NCBI GenBank assembly: GCA_900321275.1
Contig: ONVI01000042.1
Location: 1-36,052 of the forward strand
DNA from: an uncultured Eubacteriales bacterium
Lineage (GTDB): Bacteria > Bacillota > Clostridia > Oscillospirales > Oscillospiraceae
Direction of reading: 5' to 3'
DNA: 36,052 nucleotides
Positions within the stretch are counted from its first letter, which is position 1. Each line of letters starts with the position of its first letter. The notes under the pieces were generated by a model. It saw nothing but the letters and a program-made list of their open reading frames with translations, had not been told where the DNA came from and searched no databases. The position numbers and the translations under genes are program-made. This document shows, in pieces, positions 6,627 through 14,811 of the stretch.

Positions 6627-7826
6627 ATGAAAAGATTTTCTGCGATTCTGTTGCTGACGGCGCTTCTGCTCACGCTCGGCTTTGTGCCGCAGGCTGCGGC
6701 CGATGATAACACGGTGCCGGATATTGAGGCCGGTATTGCCGAAATCAAAAAGCACGGAAACATCATCCTCACCATCGGACCGGCGTCCATGATTGAGCTC
6801 GGCTACGAACCGGCCGATATCGTCTCCGTAAAGATCGGCGAGGAAGAGATGGAGATGCCGATCGGCACAAGCTATTCGGACGTTGATTCCGGCGATGCGA
6901 TCTGCTGCTTTAAACCCAGCGAATCGAAAGGCGTCGATGAGGTTGTACTGGCCATCAATGCCGGTGATCTGACGAGTACGATGGGAATCGCCGAACGCCG
7001 CGACTGCGAAGAGGCGCCCGGATACGAATGGGTATTTGCCGCCGGGATCGAGGAGCCTGTAACGGTTTTGATCTCCATGGCGGAAAAGCAGGGCTATGCG
7101 GACAGATACCTGCTGCACCAGATCAGCGGCAGCCGTACAAATGATCGCGGGGACTACGCGCATCTGAGCGACGCCGAATATGCCAATTTCCGCGCCGTGG
7201 AGACTGCCGGTATGGGAAAAGATACGCTCTTTCGTTCTTCGTCGCCCATTAACCCGGTCATCAACCGCAACAAAGAGGCGGATGAAGCGCTGCTCCGATC
7301 GGCCGGCCGGACAGTAATGAACATGGTCGACAGCGAAGCGGGCATGAAGGAATTTCCCGATTTCAGCCTGTCGTACTATTCGGGGTGCGACGTTATTGCC
7401 CTGAATATGGATATGGACTTTTTTTCCGCAGTTTTTGAAGGAAAGCTGGCAGAGGGCTTTCGCTATCTGGCCTCGCACGACGGACCGTATCTGATCCACT
7501 GCCGGGAGGGGAAGGACCGCACCGGCTTCGCGGTGGGTATTCTGGAGTGCCTGATGGGCGCGGCTGCCGATGAAGTTGTGGAAGACTATATGCTGACCTA
7601 TTATAATTACTACGGCATTGAGCCGGGAACAGAGAACTATGAGCGGATTGCCGCGGGCAATATTGTACCGTCTCTGTCCAAGGCCTTTGAAATCGAGTCA
7701 ATCCGTGCGGAGGGCGTTGATTTGCAAAGCTGCGCGGAGGCTTATCTTGAGCGCATCGGAATGAGCCGGAATGAGATAGAAATGCTGAAAAGCAAGCTCG
7801 GTGAGGACTACGGCGGACTGAGCTGA
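6627..7826 (+). CDS. Exported tyrosine-phosphatase-like protein
   Basis: A 399-residue protein with a Sec signal peptide (about 1-26, cut near AAA-DD) and a C-terminal protein tyrosine/dual-specificity phosphatase fold. The P-loop HCREGKDRTG (291-300) holds nucleophile Cys292 and Arg298 in CX5R spacing, as in the bacterial Y_phosphatase3/DSP-like enzymes that act on phosphotyrosine or phosphoinositides. Residues 43-123 (GNIILTI, then TSYSDVDSGDAI, then VVLAINAGDL) distantly resemble the C-terminal domain of SAM hydroxide adenosyltransferases; this is a weak resemblance by eye. The start ATG has GAAGGGGA upstream. The substrate is unknown. MscS follows 71 bp later with its own RBS, so the two may be co-transcribed. 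Confidence 0.8.
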   Translation: MKRFSAILLLTALLLTLGFVPQAAADDNTVPDIEAGIAEIKKHGNIILTIGPASMIELGYEPADIVSVKIGEEEMEMPIGTSYSDVDSGDAICCFKPSESKGVDEVVLAINAGDLTSTMGIAERRDCEEAPGYEWVFAAGIEEPVTVLISMAEKQGYADRYLLHQISGSRTNDRGDYAHLSDAEYANFRAVETAGMGKDTLFRSSSPINPVINRNKEADEALLRSAGRTVMNMVDSEAGMKEFPDFSLSYYSGCDVIALNMDMDFFSAVFEGKLAEGFRYLASHDGPYLIHCREGKDRTGFAVGILECLMGAAADEVVEDYMLTYYNYYGIEPGTENYERIAAGNIVPSLSKAFEIESIRAEGVDLQSCAEAYLERIGMSRNEIEMLKSKLGEDYGGLS

Positions 7827-7897
7827 TTCCCGGCGGGCGGCAAAAGAGAAAACCAATCGCCCCCGTGCGGGTGCCATCCAATCAAAGGGAGAATCGT

Positions 7898-10800
7898 ATG
7901 AAGAAAATCAAGGATTCCATCCGGAATAAGGAACTCCTGGCGCTTGTGATTACGATTGTGCTCTATTTCCTGATTCGCGTTGTCCTTCTTTTCGTCGGCG
8001 CAAAGTTCAGCGAGACGCGGGAAGACGAGCTGCTTCATCTGAAGATGGATACCCTGATGGAAATCGTATCTGACGGAAACGCGAAAAGAGCCGCAGCGGA
8101 TGCGACGATCTATGAAAATCAGAAAGCCAATGTCAACATGATGACAAATCTTCTGAAGGAGTTTGCCACAAAGGACGGGTATGCGGGGCCGCGTGTGTTT
8201 TCGGACGGCTTTGTGGCGGAATTGCAGGGGGAGCGCGTGATTCTGCCGCGGGAGTATCGGACCTTCGATACGCAGATCACCCGTGAGATGATTGAGAAAG
8301 GCCTTGCATCCGGCAAGATGATGACCGGTTATGCGATAGTAGGAAACGCGGCGCCGGAGGAAGCGGCGCCGGAGGATATGGAGAAAGCGGAAGAAGCCTA
8401 TGTAGACGAGCTTTCCAAATCGTGCTTTCTGTCCTTTGGAAAAATCTCGGAAAACTATGTCTATGTGGATCTGCTGTCGGAGATCGAATACACCGAGTAT
8501 CTGGATCTCGGAAGCTACAATATTTATGAGGCGCTGGAGTCCGCAGACGCCACCTTCGACGGCATCACGGTCGTTATCCGTGATCAGGACGGCGAATTGC
8601 AGCTTCTGAGACAATTCGGGGCGGGCAAACCCTTTGAAAGCCTCGCCGGACTGGGACTGACGAAAGAGCTGCTTTACGCCGAGACGCCGTCCCTGACCAT
8701 TGACGGTCAGGAATATCTCTGCGCCTTTGCGGAGCTTGACAACAGGCGCGGCGAAGAGGAACATCTGCATATCGTACAAATGCTCCCGCGGGTCTCTCTT
8801 AAAGAGCAGATTGCCACGCGGTCGCTGCTGCTCGGCCTTGTGATGGAGATCATCCTGATTTCCATTACGGTCTATGTGACGTCGGTTCAGCGCTACACGG
8901 CGGAGCATGATCTCAGCGAAGAGCAGACAGAGCGCTTCCGTCCGGAAAAGATGCGCAGGCGCATGATAGCCGTCGGGATCCTGAGCGTTGTGCTCACGTT
9001 TGCCGCCGCCCTTCTCATCGAATCGGTGGGGCAGATGTATGTGGAGCTGCGCTACGGAAAAGATACGCTGAATGTCATTTTTGAACAGTATGAAAGCAAA
9101 GACCGGGATCAGAACAGGAGTATCAAAAGAGAAGAGGAGTCCTGGTTTATATACTGTGGAGAAAAGCTTGCGGCGCTTCTGTCCGATTATCCGGAGCTGA
9201 ATACCCGCAGAAAGCTGCAGGAAAGCTGCGATATCCTGGGGATCGACTATATTATGACGTTTGACCCCGAAGGAAGACAGATTCTTTGCAGCCGTGATTA
9301 TGCCGGGTTCAGACTGGATGACGAGACGGATGAAGACATGTATGATTTCCGCCGCCTTCTCCACGGCGTGCCGAGCATTGTACACGAACCGGCAATGAAC
9401 GGCATGACCGGTCTTGTGCGGCAGCTCATCGGCGTGAAGATGCCCGAAGAGAAAACGTCCGGCATGCACGGCGCGCTGCTGATGGCGCTGATGCCGGAGC
9501 GGACGTCCTCACTGTCCGCGTCCTTTGTCAGTGCCGGGACGCAGACACGCGCCTCCGCGCGCGGGACGATTTGCTTCGCTGCGGACGCCGCCACCGGAGA
9601 AATTGTCAAATCCGGCAACCCCGCGATGATCGGCAGGACGATTGCCGAGTGCGGCCTGCCGGAAAGGAGCCTGCGGGACGGCTATATGGATTTCACGCCC
9701 ATCGCGGGCAGCAACTATCTGGTGATTACGAACCGCGACACTGACCACATCTATTACTACGCAGTTGAATCCGGCACCGTGTTTCAGAGTATTATTTTGT
9801 ACGGCCTGGTCGTGTCGCTGCTGTTTGCCCTTGTGCTGGCAATACTTTTGACGTTCCTTTTCAGCGGCTATAGCGAAAAGGCGTTTGAAGAGTGGGCGGC
9901 CATCCGCGCCAGAGGAAAAGAGAAGCGGGCGGAGAAGGCGAAAAAGCAGTCCGAGGCCGACAGCACAAAAAAAGAAAAACGAAGTCTCCCGCAGATACTG
10001 CGGGACAACATCCACTGGTCAGAGAAGCTCCCCAACCAGAAGGTGTCCATCATCCTCCATGCCGGCCTGATCATTCTGATTCTGTGCACGCTGGACGTTC
10101 TGAGCGGGAAAAGCCTTCCGAACGAGAGCTATGACACCATGCTCGGCTTCCTTCTGCACGGCGACTGGATGCGGGGGCTCAATCTCTTCGGCCTGTGCAG
10201 CATCCTCGTCATCATCGCGATCGCGTACCTGGTCAACATCGTCTGCAGCTGGCTGCTGAGACTGTCCGCCGGACTCTTCGCCGGACACGGGGAGACGATC
10301 TGTCGTCTTCTCTACAGCTGCATCAAATATGTCACTGTCATCGGCGCGATTTATTTCAGCCTTGAGTATCTGGGGTTTTCGGCCGGTGCGATCCTTGCCT
10401 CACTCGGCGTGGTATCCCTGGCCCTGTCGCTCGGCGCACAGGATCTGATTGCGGATATTCTGGCGGGACTTGCCGTCGTGTTTGACGGGAGCTTTCATGT
10501 TGGCGACATCGTGAAAATCAACGGGACGTGCGGCACTGTTCTGGAAATCGGCGTGCGCACCACCAATCTGAGAGTCTCGGGCAACAATATCATGGTGATC
10601 AACAACCACGAGATCCGGGACATTCTCAACATGTCCAAGGAACTCTCGGAGTTCAGACTGGAGCTCAGGGTGAATGCCGACGAGTCGCTGCTCCGGCTGG
10701 AGGAGCTTCTGAATCGGGAGCTTCCGTCGATTGGCAGGAAGAACAGCAAAATTGTGGAGGGACCGTATCTCCTCGGCGTGACCAGCCTGAGGGGATGTGA

Positions 10801-10936
10801 GCTCGGTGTTCAACTTCAAATCCTCACGCTGTCGATCGACGCGGTGGTCAAACAGAAGGACAGCTATGATGTCAAGCTCTACCTGAACAGGGAAATCCAC
10901 CTCCTGTTTGAACGGGAGGGAGTCAAACTGTTTTAG
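7898..10936 (+). CDS. Large MscS-family mechanosensitive channel with two extracytoplasmic sensor segments
   Basis: A 1012-residue membrane protein. TM1 is at about 12-35, followed by an extracytoplasmic domain (36-305). TM2 is 308-330 and TM3 355-377. A second extracytoplasmic domain spans 378-628, and TM4 is 629-657. A charged cytoplasmic linker (658-712) precedes TM helices at about 714-736, 762-787 and 809-825. The MscS pore helix and beta domain start near 828 (AILASLGVVSLALSLGAQDL, then FHVGDIVKING and TVLEIGVRTT). The external segments resemble Cache-type sensor folds in layout (long helix after TM, then mixed alpha/beta), which is an inference. ATG 7898 has AAAGGGAG 7 nt upstream. The last base of the TAG stop is the first base of a repeat copy, so the C terminus may have been trimmed or fixed by that insertion. 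Confidence 0.85.
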   Translation: MKKIKDSIRNKELLALVITIVLYFLIRVVLLFVGAKFSETREDELLHLKMDTLMEIVSDGNAKRAAADATIYENQKANVNMMTNLLKEFATKDGYAGPRVFSDGFVAELQGERVILPREYRTFDTQITREMIEKGLASGKMMTGYAIVGNAAPEEAAPEDMEKAEEAYVDELSKSCFLSFGKISENYVYVDLLSEIEYTEYLDLGSYNIYEALESADATFDGITVVIRDQDGELQLLRQFGAGKPFESLAGLGLTKELLYAETPSLTIDGQEYLCAFAELDNRRGEEEHLHIVQMLPRVSLKEQIATRSLLLGLVMEIILISITVYVTSVQRYTAEHDLSEEQTERFRPEKMRRRMIAVGILSVVLTFAAALLIESVGQMYVELRYGKDTLNVIFEQYESKDRDQNRSIKREEESWFIYCGEKLAALLSDYPELNTRRKLQESCDILGIDYIMTFDPEGRQILCSRDYAGFRLDDETDEDMYDFRRLLHGVPSIVHEPAMNGMTGLVRQLIGVKMPEEKTSGMHGALLMALMPERTSSLSASFVSAGTQTRASARGTICFAADAATGEIVKSGNPAMIGRTIAECGLPERSLRDGYMDFTPIAGSNYLVITNRDTDHIYYYAVESGTVFQSIILYGLVVSLLFALVLAILLTFLFSGYSEKAFEEWAAIRARGKEKRAEKAKKQSEADSTKKEKRSLPQILRDNIHWSEKLPNQKVSIILHAGLIILILCTLDVLSGKSLPNESYDTMLGFLLHGDWMRGLNLFGLCSILVIIAIAYLVNIVCSWLLRLSAGLFAGHGETICRLLYSCIKYVTVIGAIYFSLEYLGFSAGAILASLGVVSLALSLGAQDLIADILAGLAVVFDGSFHVGDIVKINGTCGTVLEIGVRTTNLRVSGNNIMVINNHEIRDILNMSKELSEFRLELRVNADESLLRLEELLNRELPSIGRKNSKIVEGPYLLGVTSLRGCELGVQLQILTLSIDAVVKQKDSYDVKLYLNREIHLLFEREGVKLF

Positions 10937-11096
10937 GAAACGCTGAATAAATCCCCGCGCACATCCTGACGGTGCATTTTCCGCCTGACTTTGCCTGAAA
11001 AGCTCGAAATACACAAAGTATTCCTTCACTTTTCAGTTTTCGTCAGACGAAAAATCCGCTCGTCAGTCTGCACACGTCGATTTAATCAGCGCTTCC
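10936..11096. repeat. Dispersed ~160 bp palindromic repeat, copy 3
   Basis: A full-length copy, nearly identical to copies 1 and 2. It starts GGAAACGCTGAATAAATC and ends GATTTAATCAGCGCTTCC. It lies between the MscS gene and cls and supplies the G of the MscS stop codon. TTA flanks both sides. No separate promoter for cls is evident in 11097-11163. Confidence 0.8.
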
Positions 11097-11163
11097 TTAA
11101 AAGACGTCCGGCAGAGGGAATACCCGTACCTTCTCATTATGGATAAACTGAAAGGAGAGCTCT

Positions 11164-12735
11164 ATGGAAAACGAAGGAAATGTAGTAAGACTGGCAAAGC
11201 CTAAGAGAAAAGGACTTTTGAGCCTGGTTTTCAGCAGATTTTTTGTGATCGCTCTGCTCCTTGCGCTTCAGGTCGGGATTATAATTGTCTCCTACATCTT
11301 CTTTATGGACAAGGTTCCGTATCTCGTGGGCATTGTGCGGTTTTTCTCCCTCATCATGGTTCTTTATCTGTTCAACTGCCCGATGGATTCCTCGGCCAAG
11401 CTGACGTGGATGTTCATTATCTCAATAGCCCCCCTGCTGGGAACCGGTTTCCTGTGCTTTACACAGTCAAATCTGGGCCACAGGATGGAGCGGGATATGC
11501 TCAAAAAGCAGATCGACCTGACGCGCAATTCGCTCGAGCAGCCCGAAAACGTCATCCGGGAGCTGGAGCATGACGGCTCCGGCACGGATGATCTCTGCCG
11601 TTATCTCAAGAGAAGCGGCTGCTTCCCGCTGTATGATCAAACCGACGTGACCTACTTCCCTTCGGGTGAGGCAAAGTTCAAAGCCATGCTGGAAGAGATG
11701 GAGAAGGCTGAGAAGTTTATCTTCATGGAATATTTCATCGTGGAAGAGGGCTACATGTGGGGGCGCATCCTCGATGTGCTGACGCGCAAGGTCAAGGAAG
11801 GCGTCGAAGTTCGCGTCATGTACGACGGTATGTGCGAAATGTCGACCCTGCCGGCCAATTACTGGAAGCTTCTGAAAAAGGTGGGCATCAAGTCAAAGCC
11901 GTTCTCTCCGATCAAGCCGTTTGTCTCCACGCATTACAACTACCGCGACCACCGCAAGATCCTTGTCATCGACAACAAGGTGGCCTTCAACGGCGGCGTC
12001 AATCTGGCAGACGAGTATATCAACCGCATCGAGCGCTTCGGCCACTGGAAGGATACAGCCATCATGCTGAAGGGCCCGGCTGTCAGGAGCTTTGCGCTCC
12101 TGTTCCTGCAGATGTGGAACATCGACGAAAAGAATCCGGATTATGACGTCTGGCTGGGCAAAGAAGCGCCGGAGCCGAAGGACGCAAATGGCTATGTCAT
12201 GCCGTACGGCGACAGCCCGCTGGACGAGTACAAGGTCGGCGAGACGGTGTACATGGATATCCTGAACCGCGCCACCGATTACGTGCACATTATGACGCCG
12301 TATCTCATTCTGGACGATGAGCTTGAGACCGCCTTAAAGTATGCCGCGCAGCGAGGCGTGGACGTCAAGATGATCCTGCCGGGGATCCCCGACAAGAAGA
12401 TCGTATACGCCCTTGCGAAGACACATTATATTGAGCTGCTCAAGGCGGGCGTCCAGATCTTTGAGTATACGCCGGGCTTTATCCATGCAAAGGTGTTCGT
12501 CAGCGACGATACAAAGGCTGTGGTCGGCACGATCAACCTCGACTATCGCAGCCTGTATCACCACTTTGAATGCGCGACGTATCTTTACAAAACAGCGTGC
12601 GTCCCGGAAATCGAGAGCGATTTCCGGGAGACGCTGACCAAATGCCGGGAAGTCACGAAGGAGACGCTCAAAAAAGAATCGCTTTTCGTCAAGATCGCGG
12701 GACCGATCGCAAAACTGGTTGCACCGCTGTTGTAA
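11164..12735 (+). CDS. cls: Cardiolipin synthase (phospholipase D family)
   Basis: A 523-residue membrane enzyme that condenses two phosphatidylglycerols to cardiolipin. Two N-terminal TM segments (about 25-47 and 55-72) and a third hydrophobic stretch (81-99) precede two PLD domains. Both HKD motifs are intact: H263, K265, D270 (HRKILVID, then GGVNLADEY) and H441, K443, D448 (HAKVFVSD, then GTINLDYRS). Length and layout match Gram-positive ClsA-type enzymes. RBS AAAGGAGAG is 5-7 nt before ATG 11164. It heads a probable operon with the downstream sensor phosphatase (33 bp gap), the double-glycine protein, an AI-2E family protein and a small protein. Confidence 0.95.
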   Translation: MENEGNVVRLAKPKRKGLLSLVFSRFFVIALLLALQVGIIIVSYIFFMDKVPYLVGIVRFFSLIMVLYLFNCPMDSSAKLTWMFIISIAPLLGTGFLCFTQSNLGHRMERDMLKKQIDLTRNSLEQPENVIRELEHDGSGTDDLCRYLKRSGCFPLYDQTDVTYFPSGEAKFKAMLEEMEKAEKFIFMEYFIVEEGYMWGRILDVLTRKVKEGVEVRVMYDGMCEMSTLPANYWKLLKKVGIKSKPFSPIKPFVSTHYNYRDHRKILVIDNKVAFNGGVNLADEYINRIERFGHWKDTAIMLKGPAVRSFALLFLQMWNIDEKNPDYDVWLGKEAPEPKDANGYVMPYGDSPLDEYKVGETVYMDILNRATDYVHIMTPYLILDDELETALKYAAQRGVDVKMILPGIPDKKIVYALAKTHYIELLKAGVQIFEYTPGFIHAKVFVSDDTKAVVGTINLDYRSLYHHFECATYLYKTACVPEIESDFRETLTKCREVTKETLKKESLFVKIAGPIAKLVAPLL

Positions 12736-12768
12736 TACGCATCAACTGTAGTCAGCGTGGTGAAAAGA

Positions 12769-14466
12769 ATGAAATATAGAGAAAAAATCAAAACAAGGCG
12801 TGGGACGATTGCCGGCAGAAATATCCGCAGTCTGGCTTTTTTGGGGATATTTCTGATCGTCGGCGTATGCTTGATCGCGGGAAAGATTCTCTATGAGCGG
12901 AATATCGAAGTTTACACCAACTACGCCTATTCCGACGCGCATCTGATCGCTGACAGCATCAGCGGCATCACGCCGACCAAGTATCTGGAGACGCAGACCA
13001 AGGACGCTGAATATTACGATATCCGCTATACCTTCATGACGGCGGGCATCTATCAGGATGAGTTCCGGGACTTCTATCTGGTCATTCCCACTGAGGATGA
13101 TTTGATTTACATCAGCGAGATCTATCACAACCTGCCGGAGGGAATGGAAGATCTGTCCAAAGACCAGGCGGACTTTCTGGAGCACAAGGAATACCGCCCC
13201 GGAGAGAAAGAGATCATGATGGATCTGATCAAAAGAGGGCGGGGGGAGCCGGATCGGGAGCTGTTTATGGGTCTGCGGGAGCTCGCGGGCGAGAAGCTTG
13301 CCACTGCGCTCGTTCCCATCCGCGCGATGGACAATGAGGTTCAGGCGCTGGTGGGCGTAGATCTTTCCGTCGCAGCCGTATGGGAATCGCTGATGAACAT
13401 GTATATCATGCTGGCGATCACGATTGTGGTGATTACCTGCGTCGGAATGATTCTCCACTACCGCAATCTTGACCGGACACTGATCCAGCCGATCACTACG
13501 CTGAAGAACGGCACAGATGAGCTCGTGAACAAGCTGGACAGCGAAGAGGCCTTTGTATCCGGCATTCATACCGGCGACGAGCTCGAAGCGCTCGCGCATT
13601 CCATCGAGGAAATGGACCGAAGCCTCAAGCATTATGTCCGGGAGAACACCGCCATCACGGCGGAGCGCGAACGCCTCAATACGGAGCTGGAGCTTGCCGG
13701 CAGCATACAGATGGACATGCTGCCGTGCGACTTCCCACCCTTCCCGGAACGGTCGGAGTTTGATCTTTACGCCAGCATGAACCCGGCCAAGGAGGTCGGC
13801 GGCGACTTCTATGACTTCTTCCTGGTCGATGAGGATCACCTTGCCCTCGTGATCGCGGATGTGTCCGGAAAGGGCATCCCGGGGGCGCTGTTCATGATGA
13901 TGGTAAAGATCATGGTGCAAAACTGCGTCCTTGCCGGGCTCAGTCCGAAGCAGGTCATGGAGCAGGTGAATGAGCAGATCGCCGAGAATAACAGCGAATC
14001 AATGTTTGTGACGGTATGGCTCGGCATTCTGGACATCCCGAGCGGGAAGCTGACCGCGGTGAACGCCGGACATGAGTATCCCATCTTCAAGAAGCCGGGC
14101 GGGTGCTATGAGCTGATCAAGGACAAGCACGGTATGGCCGTCGGCACGATGGAGGGAATCTGCTACCGGGAATACGAAATGCAGTTCGAGCCGGGAAGCA
14201 GCCTTTTCGTGTATTCGGACGGCCTGCCGGAGGCAAACAACAGGGCGGAGGAGCTGTTCGGCATAGCCCGGACGCTTGCGGCGCTGAATGAAAATCCCGA
14301 TCTGTCGCCGGAAGAGACGCTGTGCGCGGTCGAGCGCGCAGTCGATACCTTTGTGGGCGATGCGCCTCAGTTCGATGATCTTACCATGCTGTGCTTTGCC
14401 TATCACGGCGCAGCCGGGCGACCGGAGACGGAGGAGAGAGGAGAGAAAGAAAATGGACAGGAATGA
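12769..14466 (+). CDS. Membrane sensor with HAMP and PP2C/SpoIIE phosphatase domain
   Basis: A 565-residue signalling protein (RsbU/SpoIIE type) that probably dephosphorylates a partner such as an anti-sigma-factor antagonist. TM1 is at 21-41, an extracytoplasmic sensor domain spans 42-208 and TM2 is 210-231. A HAMP linker and coiled coil (232-312) lead to a PPM phosphatase domain at 330-546. Metal-site motifs are GGDFYD (344-349), DVSGKG (364-369), YSDGL (482-486) and FDDLTM (535-540). ATG 12769 is preferred because GTG 12757 and 12760 have no RBS; the site before the ATG (GGTGAAAAG) is itself weak. The tail overlaps the next gene by 14 bp. No anti-sigma partner is in the window. Confidence 0.85.
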   Translation: MKYREKIKTRRGTIAGRNIRSLAFLGIFLIVGVCLIAGKILYERNIEVYTNYAYSDAHLIADSISGITPTKYLETQTKDAEYYDIRYTFMTAGIYQDEFRDFYLVIPTEDDLIYISEIYHNLPEGMEDLSKDQADFLEHKEYRPGEKEIMMDLIKRGRGEPDRELFMGLRELAGEKLATALVPIRAMDNEVQALVGVDLSVAAVWESLMNMYIMLAITIVVITCVGMILHYRNLDRTLIQPITTLKNGTDELVNKLDSEEAFVSGIHTGDELEALAHSIEEMDRSLKHYVRENTAITAERERLNTELELAGSIQMDMLPCDFPPFPERSEFDLYASMNPAKEVGGDFYDFFLVDEDHLALVIADVSGKGIPGALFMMMVKIMVQNCVLAGLSPKQVMEQVNEQIAENNSESMFVTVWLGILDIPSGKLTAVNAGHEYPIFKKPGGCYELIKDKHGMAVGTMEGICYREYEMQFEPGSSLFVYSDGLPEANNRAEELFGIARTLAALNENPDLSPEETLCAVERAVDTFVGDAPQFDDLTMLCFAYHGAAGRPETEERGEKENGQE

Positions 14467-14785
14467 CATGCTTCCGCTTTCCGACGACGAGCTGGAGCTT
14501 GTATCCGGCGGCGCGACCAAAGCCTATCTTGCCGCGGTCGATCTGATGAACGGGAAATACGGAACGGGCGAGGCCTGTCGGCAGAGTCTGACAGACGCGG
14601 GCTTTGACTACTGGAATATTCAGCACATGGCAAACGCGCTGTCTCAGGGCTACGGTCAGGTGGCGCAGGACGTCATCGACGATAAATACGGAATCGGCGC
14701 GGCCAGATTCAAAGCCTTGGCGCAGGCCGGCTATGACCCGAGGCTGGTTCAGCAGATCGTCAACGGTATGCTGCTGGATGACTAA
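14453..14785 (+). CDS. Small secreted protein: double-glycine leader plus two Cpl-7 (CW_7) repeats
   Basis: A 110-residue protein. Residues 1-20 have the form of a double-glycine leader (LSDDELELVSGG at 9-20) as used by C39-peptidase ABC exporters; cleavage after Gly20 would leave 90 residues. The mature part is two tandem repeats, about 24-62 (MNGKYGTGEA, AGFDYWNIQ, NAL) and 68-107 (IDDKYGIGAA, AGYDPRLVQ, VNGML). They match the Cpl-7 lysozyme CW_7 wall-binding repeat (GKYGNG, then AGYDYxxVQ, then VN). There is no catalytic domain. ATG 14453 is chosen because a GAGGAGAGAGGAGAG site precedes it and the leader then begins MDRNDMLPLS. It overlaps the phosphatase gene by 14 bp, which implies translational coupling. 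No peptidase-exporter is in the window. The role is unknown; a muropeptide-binding or bacteriocin-like function is inference. Confidence 0.8.
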   Translation: MDRNDMLPLSDDELELVSGGATKAYLAAVDLMNGKYGTGEACRQSLTDAGFDYWNIQHMANALSQGYGQVAQDVIDDKYGIGAARFKALAQAGYDPRLVQQIVNGMLLDD

Positions 14786-14811
14786 ATATTAAAGGAGAAT
14801 AACGCGAGAAT

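Noticed and set aside
7808-9469. 553-codon minus-strand open frame opposite the MscS gene
   Set aside because: No family pattern and no RBS; its span is covered by the MscS and phosphatase coding sequences.
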